DNA of 64,000 nt from contig NZ_BNGS01000016.1 of the NCBI RefSeq assembly GCF_014905555.1, forward strand, positions 1 through 64,000, written 5' to 3'. Shown piece after piece: positions 1 to 6,990 of this stretch. Within the stretch, counting starts at the first letter, position 1. Each line of letters opens with the position of its first letter. A program made the translations under genes and the position numbers. The notes beneath the pieces were generated by a model. That model made no database searches. It was not told the DNA's origin and saw nothing but the letters and a program-made list of their open reading frames with translations. The DNA is from Streptomyces sp. Y2F8-2 (lineage in GTDB: Bacteria > Actinomycetota > Actinomycetes > Streptomycetales > Streptomycetaceae).

Positions 1-270
1 AGTTCGGCGAGGGCGAGGGCCGCACGCCGCAGGTTATGAACAGCTGGCATGTCTCAGCGCCTCTCCTGTCTCACCAACGTCCTGGTGAGGCACCAGCTTG
101 ATCGGCTACGGACTGAGCGGGCAAGTGTCTCAGTGGTAGCCGGGGACCGTTGCTCGTTCGTGACCTGTGTGCCCGGTCCGCTGACGCATCTCTCGGGGGC
201 GGGATGGGTCGGACAAGGCAGAGCCCCGGACCACTGTTCTCGTCGACCGCCGCAGACGGCAGGTCCTTGG
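1..270. other. No recognisable gene before the ParA remnant
   Basis: No reading frame in this stretch resembles a protein I recognise. It precedes a decayed ParA-like fragment, so it may be further degenerate accessory DNA. Nothing functional is claimed. Confidence 0.4.
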
Positions 271-420
271 GACGCCTTCGTGATCGTCGTTGGCATGCTC
301 AGGGGCAGCACCGGCAAGACCACCTCGGCCTGGTTCGATCTTCTACGAGGCCGTTACCGAGGCGAAACGGCTGATCGTGCCGGTCGCTCCCACCTCTGAC
401 GCGAGTACGCGGTGGCAGAG
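271..420 (+). pseudogene. Remnant of a ParA/CobQ-type partition ATPase
   Basis: One frame from 271 reads DAFVIVVGMLRGSTGKTTSA, which has the N-terminal strand and deviant Walker A shape of ParA-family ATPases. From about 341 the next frame (+1) reads FYEAVTEAKRLIVPVAPTSD, which matches the later ParA segment where Walker B is followed by a strand ending in VIVPV-P. About 70-90 residues that normally separate these two parts are missing, and the frames do not join. I read this as an internally deleted, frameshifted relic of a plasmid- or chromosome-type parA. It has no parB neighbour and would not encode a working protein. The match rests on motifs only. Confidence 0.5.
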
Positions 421-547
421 GTTCACGGGGAGGATGCCGGCTCGCATTCCGCCGGCACCGTCCCTCAGGTACTTCGCCCCCCTTGGTCCGCCCCAGCAGC
501 ACACCGAGGCGGGTGAGTGGGGTGTGCGACCCGTGACGCGGAGGGGG

Positions 548-3500
548 TCAGTCCACGTTCACCGCCTGCCACAGCTGGCTGTCGGCGTTCGTGTCCGTCG
601 TCTGAACGAGCTGAGCGCCTGCTGCGGTCGAGGAGCCGGACACCGAGAGCAGCTTGCCGCTGTTCACATTCTTGATCTTGTAGTAGCCGTTCCCACTGGC
701 GATCAGTGTCCAGTGCTGGCTCGCACCGTTGTTGTCGGGCTGCTGGACGATGGCCGCGCCGTCCGTGGTGGACCCGCTGGTGACGTCCAGCAGCTGACCG
801 CTGTTCTGGTTGACGATCTCGTAGCTGCCGTCACCGACAGCGACCCACCGCCAGCGCTGGTTCTGCGCTCCGGTGTCGTTCCACTGGAGGACGTTCGCCC
901 CGGCGGAGGCCGATCCACCCGAGACGTCGGTCGCCTTGCCGCTGTTCTTGTTGAGGATCTTGTAGTACGCGTTCTTGGCGGGGAAGGGGACGGAGGCGAA
1001 CGCGTCCAGCGCGCAGACGGTGTTGGACGAGGCCGTGTTCTTCGTTCCGGCGCACACGACCTTGATTGTGTGGGGGCCCGCGGCGAGATCCGTCTTCTCG
1101 AACAGCGGCACCTGCTTCGTCACCGTCGAGGCATAGGCGTCGATGCCCGCCTGAGCCAGGGCGCCGTCGATGTAGACGTCGACCTTCCCCATGTTCGGCT
1201 GCTTCATGCCGAGATACCGAACGCCCGAGCCGGTGAACGCGTACTGGACGTAGTCGCCCGCCCTGTTCGTGAACTTCTCGGACCCGTTGAAGTCGCGGGA
1301 GTCGTTCCAGTTCGACCAGCCGGAGGAGTAGGTGAGAGTGGAGTCCTTGTCGTCGAGGTAGGCCCATCGCTGCCGTACGAGCGACTTCGACGCGGGGGAT
1401 GCGTTCCCCTGGGCGTCCACGACGTAGAGGCGGTAGTCGCCGACTGTCTGCGGGACGTTGATGGTCGTCGCGGTTCCGGCTGCCTTCGTCATGGTGGGGC
1501 CGACGGCGAACGTCGTCGTACCGGAGGGAGCCAACCAGAGCGTCCTGGTCGCGTCACCGATGGTGCGGACGGGGATGGACGACACGCCCTTGCCGGTGAA
1601 CGTGCTCGCGGGCAGGGCGTAGTCCTGCAGGCCCAGGTTGCTCTCGGGGACGAGGTCCTTGTAGGCGGCCTCCAGACCGGACTTCACGGCGATGTCGTAA
1701 GCCTGTGACGGCCACACGTTGTCCGCGTACGCGCGCACGTCCTGGATGGTGCTGTTCGGGACGCTCTTGCTGAAGATCTTGTTGACGGTGCCGTAGGTGT
1801 TGGTGATGCTCAGGTCGTGCTGCCGGCCCCAGGTGCCGGAGTTGATGGTGTAGGCCACGTTCGGGTCGACCTCAAGCACGTTGTCGTGGTAGTTGATGTA
1901 GGCGGAGCCTTCGTCGGGGTGCATCCCGTACTTGTGGCCGGCCGGAACGCCCTGGATGTAGTTGTTGCTGATCTCGGTTCCAGGCTGGCTGCCCAGCGTG
2001 TAGATGGGAGCTGAGTCGCCGAGCACCTGCATCGTGTCGACGAGCTCGTTGTACTTGACGGTGTTGTTCTTCGCCGTGGTGGTCGGGTTCCCGGGATTGA
2101 TGGAGCCCGACGAACCGTCGAAGTTCCACCATCCCCAGCCGAGCGTGATGCCCGCCCAGGGGGACTTCTCGATCCGGTTGTGCTCCAGGTCCAGGGTGTC
2201 GGCGAAGTACGCCGACACGGGACTGGACCCCTGGAACAGGACCGCGCTGTCGTAGAGGTAGTTGTCCGTGACGGTGATGTTCTTGCAGACGCCCTCGACG
2301 TTCACGGGGTACTTCTCGTGGTTGGTCGAGGTGTAGTCCCCTATGTACACGTGCTGGGGGTGTCCCACGGTGAGGGCGGAACCGGCGATGTCATTCGTGA
2401 AATTGCCGGTCAGCTGCGAGTCCGTCACGTCGTTGGCCAGGGTGATCCCGTCGGCGCCGGTGTGCTGCACCGTGTTGCGCTGCAGGGTGATCCCGTCGGC
2501 GTTCTCGATCTGGATGATCCCCGGCGGCAGGTCGACGTTGCGGTAGCTGTAGGCGTGGAAGTTCTGCCTCGCGTACACGGTCGAGCCGGCGTTGCCCTGC
2601 TGGCCTTGCCGGAAGACGGATCCCGCGACATTGACCAGGTTCCAGTCGGAGTGCTCGACCGTGAGCCCGGAGAACGTGATGTTCCGGGCGTGGTCGGTCG
2701 TGGACGTGCCCGCGATCCTGATGAGGGTGGACACGTTGTTCGGCGCGAAGACCTTCGCCGTGGTCATGTCCTCGGAGCCGGACTTGTAGTAGTACAGCGT
2801 GTGCTTCGTCTTGTCGAAGTAGAACTCGCCCGGCTGGTCAAGGAACTCGTAGGCGTTCATGAACGTATGACTGCCGCCGGCTTTGAACGGGCCGTACGGC
2901 GGTGCCTGGGCGATGGCCGCACCCGGCTGCTGGAACAGGGCGACGCGGTTGGCGCCGTCCGAGCTGGTGGTGATCTGGCGGACGCCCACGATGGCCGTGG
3001 TCCAGGTCGTCGCCGACTCGATCTCGACGTCGTCCTGGTTGGACGCGATGGCCGGCAGGTCGGAGAGGCTGTACTTGGCCCCGTCGCACTGCGAACCCGA
3101 CTCCCAGGCCCAGGGAGCCTGGCCGGCCGCGACGGTGTAGGTCCCGTAGCAGCCGGCCGAGTTGATCGTCTTCGAGGCCATCTCGGCGCGCTTACCGTTG
3201 ACGTAGAGCGCGCGGAGCTTGTCGTCGCGGTTCAGCGGGGCCTTCCAGATGTTCCCGCTCTGCTGTCTCCAGCCGGTCACCTGAACGCCCCCGTCCAGGA
3301 CCGGCTTCTCGCCCGGGTAGGCGGCGTACACGACACGGTGGCCGTTCGTTCCGGAGTCGGCCGACGTGAAGTCGATGGTGCTGCTCACCGGGTAGGTGCC
3401 GCCGCGGAGATAGACGTTGATGTCCCCGGTCATGTTGCTGTTGACCGTGCGCACGACGTCCCGTGCGTGCTGCAGGGTCTTGAACGGTGCGGTAATCGTC

Positions 3501-3676
3501 CCGGCGTTGGCGTCGTCGCCGTTGGGGGCGACGTAGTACGTCGCCTGGGTCGCGGCCGAGGCCGGGGTCGGCGTCGTGAGGGATGTCAGCAGCGCTGCGG
3601 AGCAAGCCATCGCAAGCACTGCTGACACCTGGCGGATGATGGAGGTGGCGGGTTCGTAACGGACTGCGAGTGTCAT
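548..3676 (-). CDS. Secreted beta-helix glycoside hydrolase candidate (GH141-like) with CBM-like and ricin-lectin modules
   Basis: A 1042-residue secreted protein. A signal peptide ends near residue 41 (TPTPASA-AT). Residues 44-700 form a right-handed parallel beta-helix that opens TYYVAPNGDDANAGT, followed by VYLRGGTYPVSSTI and AYPGEKPVLDGG. That opening is typical of GH141-type and related beta-helix enzymes. Residues about 765-900 look like a CBM35-type sugar-binding module (SGVRYLGMKQPNMGKVDVYIDG). Residues 900-1042 are a ricin-B-like lectin with repeated SGK/SGQ and QxW elements. The start at 3676 was chosen because it directly precedes the signal peptide and has GAAGGGA upstream; the open frame runs further but enters a foreign GH54 fragment. 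It is the last gene of the minus arm. Exact enzymatic activity is unknown; GH141 is inference from the N-terminal pattern. Confidence 0.8.
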   Translation of the reverse strand: MTLAVRYEPATSIIRQVSAVLAMACSAALLTSLTTPTPASAATQATYYVAPNGDDANAGTITAPFKTLQHARDVVRTVNSNMTGDINVYLRGGTYPVSSTIDFTSADSGTNGHRVVYAAYPGEKPVLDGGVQVTGWRQQSGNIWKAPLNRDDKLRALYVNGKRAEMASKTINSAGCYGTYTVAAGQAPWAWESGSQCDGAKYSLSDLPAIASNQDDVEIESATTWTTAIVGVRQITTSSDGANRVALFQQPGAAIAQAPPYGPFKAGGSHTFMNAYEFLDQPGEFYFDKTKHTLYYYKSGSEDMTTAKVFAPNNVSTLIRIAGTSTTDHARNITFSGLTVEHSDWNLVNVAGSVFRQGQQGNAGSTVYARQNFHAYSYRNVDLPPGIIQIENADGITLQRNTVQHTGADGITLANDVTDSQLTGNFTNDIAGSALTVGHPQHVYIGDYTSTNHEKYPVNVEGVCKNITVTDNYLYDSAVLFQGSSPVSAYFADTLDLEHNRIEKSPWAGITLGWGWWNFDGSSGSINPGNPTTTAKNNTVKYNELVDTMQVLGDSAPIYTLGSQPGTEISNNYIQGVPAGHKYGMHPDEGSAYINYHDNVLEVDPNVAYTINSGTWGRQHDLSITNTYGTVNKIFSKSVPNSTIQDVRAYADNVWPSQAYDIAVKSGLEAAYKDLVPESNLGLQDYALPASTFTGKGVSSIPVRTIGDATRTLWLAPSGTTTFAVGPTMTKAAGTATTINVPQTVGDYRLYVVDAQGNASPASKSLVRQRWAYLDDKDSTLTYSSGWSNWNDSRDFNGSEKFTNRAGDYVQYAFTGSGVRYLGMKQPNMGKVDVYIDGALAQAGIDAYASTVTKQVPLFEKTDLAAGPHTIKVVCAGTKNTASSNTVCALDAFASVPFPAKNAYYKILNKNSGKATDVSGGSASAGANVLQWNDTGAQNQRWRWVAVGDGSYEIVNQNSGQLLDVTSGSTTDGAAIVQQPDNNGASQHWTLIASGNGYYKIKNVNSGKLLSVSGSSTAAGAQLVQTTDTNADSQLWQAVNVD

Positions 3677-3754
3677 CGCGAGGTCAGGGTCCCTTCGGTG
3701 CGGACGCCGATCGTCAGCAGCAGGTTGACGTGGGTGCAGGGTGTCGCGGGTGTT

Positions 3755-3890
3755 CGCCGCGGGTGTGTCCGAGGGGTAGCCCGAGGTCATGACGCCTTCA
3801 TAGAAGGTGCCCTGGGCCCACTTGCTGTTGTCACCTCCGATGCCGAGGATGATCGCGCCTTCCTTGTGCATCGGGTTGCAGCCGGAGACG
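3755..3890 (-). pseudogene. GH54 alpha-L-arabinofuranosidase fragment
   Basis: The minus frame reads GCNPMHKEGAIILGIGGDNS followed by a stretch ending GTFYEGVMTSGYPSD. This is the highly conserved end of the GH54 arabinofuranosidase catalytic domain. Only about 45 codons are recognisable. There is no N-terminal half, no signal peptide and no arabinose-binding domain. The fragment lies between the stop of the GH95 gene and the start of the beta-helix gene, in frame with the latter, which makes that gene appear to have a longer N terminus. It shows that a third arabinan- or arabinoxylan-debranching gene once stood in this arm. Confidence 0.75.
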
Positions 3891-3917
3891 GGGCCGCCGC
3901 TCACGTGCCCAGGGCCG

Positions 3918-6815
3918 TCACAGCCCCACTGGCTGCCATTCCTGGTTGGAGCCGCCGTTGGCGGGCCACTGGATGACCTTGGCGCCGTCGGCGGTGGATC
4001 CACTCTGCACGTCCGCGCACAGCCCGCTCTTGATGTTGACGAGGCGGTAGTAGCCGCTGGTGGCCGCCGGAACGAGCTTCCACCACTGGTTGGTGCCGTT
4101 GGCGTCCGACCACTGGTCCAGGGCTGTGCCGCTGCTGGTGGAGCTGCCCGGGACGTCGAGCACCTTGCCGCTGTTGACGTTGGACAGGCGGTAGGACCCG
4201 TCGTAGTCGGGGAGCAGCTTCCACTGTTGGTTGGCGCTGCCGGACCACGTGTACTGGATGACGGGCCCGCCGTCGGAGGTGGAGGAGCCGGAGACGTCCA
4301 TGACCTTGCCGCTCTTGCGGTTGACCAGCTTGAAGGGGCCGGTCAGCAGGCCGATCGTGATCGTGGTGCTCGTTCCTGCGGTCAGCGACACGATGCGGGC
4401 GTGGTTGCCCAGCGACGACGTGGTGACCGTCGCGCCGGTGCTGATGGATGTGATGCCGCGCCGGCAGATGAAGGTGATGTTCTGGTCGATGTCGGAGGTG
4501 AGCGTGACGGTGGCCGTGCGGGCCGCCGTGTCCCAGGACAGCGACTGGATGGTGACGCGGTTGCGGCCGCGGACGCCGTTGATGGTGCCCTTCGTGAGCT
4601 GGTCGGGGAGGGCGGGGAGGATCTCAAGGACACCGGGGCGGGTGTAGACGAGTGCTTCGCCGAGGACGGCGGGGATGGTGTTGGCGGCGTCGCAGTTGTA
4701 GATGTCCAGGTTGGGGTTGTGGGAGGTCATCAGACTTCGCCACACCATGTTCTGGCCGTAGATCTTCAGCAGGTTGCCGTAGACGCCGGGGCCGTCCTTC
4801 AGGCGGGCGCGGGCCAGCGCCCGGTGGAGGCTGCCGTGGGCGGAATAATTCTGGTCGCCTCGCTTGTCCAGGGCCGTGCGGGCGTACTTGACCAGGTCGG
4901 GCTTGTCCTCGGGGTTGATCTCGTGCAGCGGCCAGGCGCCGTACAGGTGCTGGACGTGCCGGTGGTTGTAGCGGTCGGTCAGGCCCGGCCAGGACCACTC
5001 GGCGAGCGCCCCGTCGCTGTTGACGGTGTAGTCGGGCAGCTTGGCGAGAAGAGCGGTCCAGCGCTGCACGCCCTGGCCGCTGCCCTGCTCCAGGCCAAGG
5101 GTGTTGGCCGCGTCGATCGCCGCCTGGAGGGCGTGCCGGCCGGCCATGATGTCGCCGGTGGCGTTGATGGAGAACGCCTGGCCGGTGCTGGTCGGGGTGT
5201 TCTCCATGGAGTAGGAGGGGACGAAGACGGCCTTGCCGCTGGAGTCGGTGCGGGTGAGGAAGTCCTCGTAGAACAGGGCCAGTTCCATCAGGGCCGGGCC
5301 GAGCTTGTTCTTCAGGAAGGCACTGTCGCCGGTGACCTGGTAGTACTCCAGAAGCGGGTAGAGCAGCCAGTCGGCGCCGCCGGTCCAGGCCTCGCCGGGG
5401 AAGCTGCCGCTGTTGAAGTGCAGCATGTGCCCGTACTCGCCGTCGGTGCGGGACGGGGCGAGGAAGCCGCGAGCGCCGTAGAGGTTGGTGGCGTTGTCGC
5501 GCCAGTGCTGCAGCTGCCCGAGGATCAGGTCGAAGTAGCCCTGCATGGCGTCGGTGAGGTCGAGGATGTTGCCCCCGGCGACCTGCAGGTTGATGTTGGC
5601 GTCGGTGGTGAAGTCGTCGGCCCAGGAGCCGTTCCAGGTGCCGGTCCAGATGCCGGTCAGGCGTGGTGGCAGGACGCCACTGGAACTGATGAAGAGATAG
5701 CGGCCGGAGTCGTACATCCTCTCCAGCAGTGCGACGTCGATGGCGGACGCGTTGCTGTTCTGGCGGGCTATGAGCTCGCTGGTGGCCAGCCGGCGGTCGG
5801 CGGCGGAGACGTTCAGGTCGATGCTGGAGCGGTCGTACATGGCCTGGTGCTTCGGGGCATGGCGGCCCAGGAGGGTGGCGTAGTCGGCCGTCAGCGCGGC
5901 GAGGGCGGTCTGCAGGGGCTGGCTGTTCCAGCCGGTGGAGGTCTCGTACCGGCCGAGCTTGGTCAGCAGCAGCACCTTGGTGGCCTTGGCGACCACCAGG
6001 GTCTGCCCGCTGGCGGTGACGGAGGAGCCGCTGCCGGAGACCACGACGCGGGTGACGCCCTCGTAGCCGTAGGCACCGCCGGAGGGGTAGGTGCCGCGCA
6101 GGTTCAGGTAACCGTCGCCGCTGGTGACGGTGGCGGTGGTGGAGAAGGACACGCTGGTCGGCACGCCCGCAAGAGCGGTGTTGACGCTGATGGTGGTGTC
6201 CACGGTGCGGCCGGTGGCGGGCAGCAGCTCGTGGACGATGACCTGGTCGGCGCGGGAGACGAAGACGTGGCGCTTCCAGGTGCCGTACTGGTCGGTCCAG
6301 GTGTGGGTGACCTCTCCGGTGCGGAAGTCGGTGATGCGGGCGAAGTCGTTGACGGTGGTCATGCCCGGGGTGCTCAGCTGCAGTTCGTAGCCGGGGTGGA
6401 AGCTCTGCGTCCACCGCAGGCTCCAGCCGCCTGCGAAGGTCGTGGAGGCCCCGGCGTAGTCACCGGCCAGCGCCTTGTCCCGGGCCGCCTCCAGCTTGCC
6501 GGAGATCACCGGCGGCATGACGCTCCGGCTGCCGTTGGGCAGCACGAACCGGTGATGATTGAAGATCACCTTCTCGAGCGTCGGCTCCCCGTAGTAGACG
6601 GCCCCGTACTCGCCGTTTCCGCTCAGGAACCCGTCGGTCCAGGCGGAGGCGGTGGCGTTGTCCCAGATGCCGCGGTCGGGCAGGGTGACCTGGGGCGGTA
6701 CGGCCGCGGCGGCCTGGGAGGCGAAGACGAAGCCGGGCAGGGCCGTGGCGCCGGCGGCGAGGGCGGCCGTGGTGAGGAAACGCCGACGGTTGAGGGGAAG
6801 GTCGGGCAGCGGCAT
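3918..6815 (-). CDS. Tat-exported GH95 family alpha-L-fucosidase/alpha-L-galactosidase with ricin lectin
   Basis: A 965-residue secreted enzyme. Residues 9-39 form a twin-arginine signal (NRRRFLTTAALAAG then ASQAAAA). The body matches GH95: DNATASAWTDGFLSGNGEYG near the start, the paired-asparagine motif ANINLQVAGGN near residue 408, PSYSMENTP near 536 (the glutamate sits where the GH95 general acid is expected), and YNHRHVQHLYGAWP later. Residues about 823-965 are a ricin-B-like lectin resembling that of the next gene. GH95 enzymes remove terminal alpha-L-fucose or alpha-L-galactose from plant or host glycans; which sugar is cut here cannot be read from sequence. The start at 6815 has GGAG seven to eight bases upstream and leaves the Tat motif near the N terminus. 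An upstream ATG would add 31 unlikely residues. Confidence 0.85.
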   Translation of the reverse strand: MPLPDLPLNRRRFLTTAALAAGATALPGFVFASQAAAAVPPQVTLPDRGIWDNATASAWTDGFLSGNGEYGAVYYGEPTLEKVIFNHHRFVLPNGSRSVMPPVISGKLEAARDKALAGDYAGASTTFAGGWSLRWTQSFHPGYELQLSTPGMTTVNDFARITDFRTGEVTHTWTDQYGTWKRHVFVSRADQVIVHELLPATGRTVDTTISVNTALAGVPTSVSFSTTATVTSGDGYLNLRGTYPSGGAYGYEGVTRVVVSGSGSSVTASGQTLVVAKATKVLLLTKLGRYETSTGWNSQPLQTALAALTADYATLLGRHAPKHQAMYDRSSIDLNVSAADRRLATSELIARQNSNASAIDVALLERMYDSGRYLFISSSGVLPPRLTGIWTGTWNGSWADDFTTDANINLQVAGGNILDLTDAMQGYFDLILGQLQHWRDNATNLYGARGFLAPSRTDGEYGHMLHFNSGSFPGEAWTGGADWLLYPLLEYYQVTGDSAFLKNKLGPALMELALFYEDFLTRTDSSGKAVFVPSYSMENTPTSTGQAFSINATGDIMAGRHALQAAIDAANTLGLEQGSGQGVQRWTALLAKLPDYTVNSDGALAEWSWPGLTDRYNHRHVQHLYGAWPLHEINPEDKPDLVKYARTALDKRGDQNYSAHGSLHRALARARLKDGPGVYGNLLKIYGQNMVWRSLMTSHNPNLDIYNCDAANTIPAVLGEALVYTRPGVLEILPALPDQLTKGTINGVRGRNRVTIQSLSWDTAARTATVTLTSDIDQNITFICRRGITSISTGATVTTSSLGNHARIVSLTAGTSTTITIGLLTGPFKLVNRKSGKVMDVSGSSTSDGGPVIQYTWSGSANQQWKLLPDYDGSYRLSNVNSGKVLDVPGSSTSSGTALDQWSDANGTNQWWKLVPAATSGYYRLVNIKSGLCADVQSGSTADGAKVIQWPANGGSNQEWQPVGL

Positions 6816-6949
6816 GGGGCGACTCCGTTGTCGGACGGTGAGGACAACTGGGCACAGGGGTGCCACCGGTGCGGGTGCGGTGGTGGACAACAGCGCTTTG
6901 TCAGACATGCGGTGGCTGGATCAGCCGTCGACGGCAGAACCGGACGGCT

Positions 6950-6984
6950 GAGGCCGGCCCGCCCCGCGGGGACGGACCGGCCTC
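6950..6984. terminator. Stem-loop after the beta-helix gene
   Basis: GAGGCCGG at 6950-6957 pairs with CCGGCCTC at 6977-6984, and the GC-rich interior can also pair. It begins a few bases beyond the stop codon of the 6991-9795 gene on the minus strand, so it probably ends or attenuates that transcript ahead of GH95. There is no clear T tract. Confidence 0.6.
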
Positions 6985-6990
6985 GAGTGT

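Noticed and set aside
290..1708. Long plus-strand reading frame opposite the beta-helix gene
   Set aside because: Its codons mirror the minus gene; it has no motifs. Only its first few codons match the ParA relic.
3677..4003. 109-residue N-terminal extension of the beta-helix gene
   Set aside because: It runs through a GH54 fragment and would bury the signal peptide; the ATG at 3676 is the proper start.
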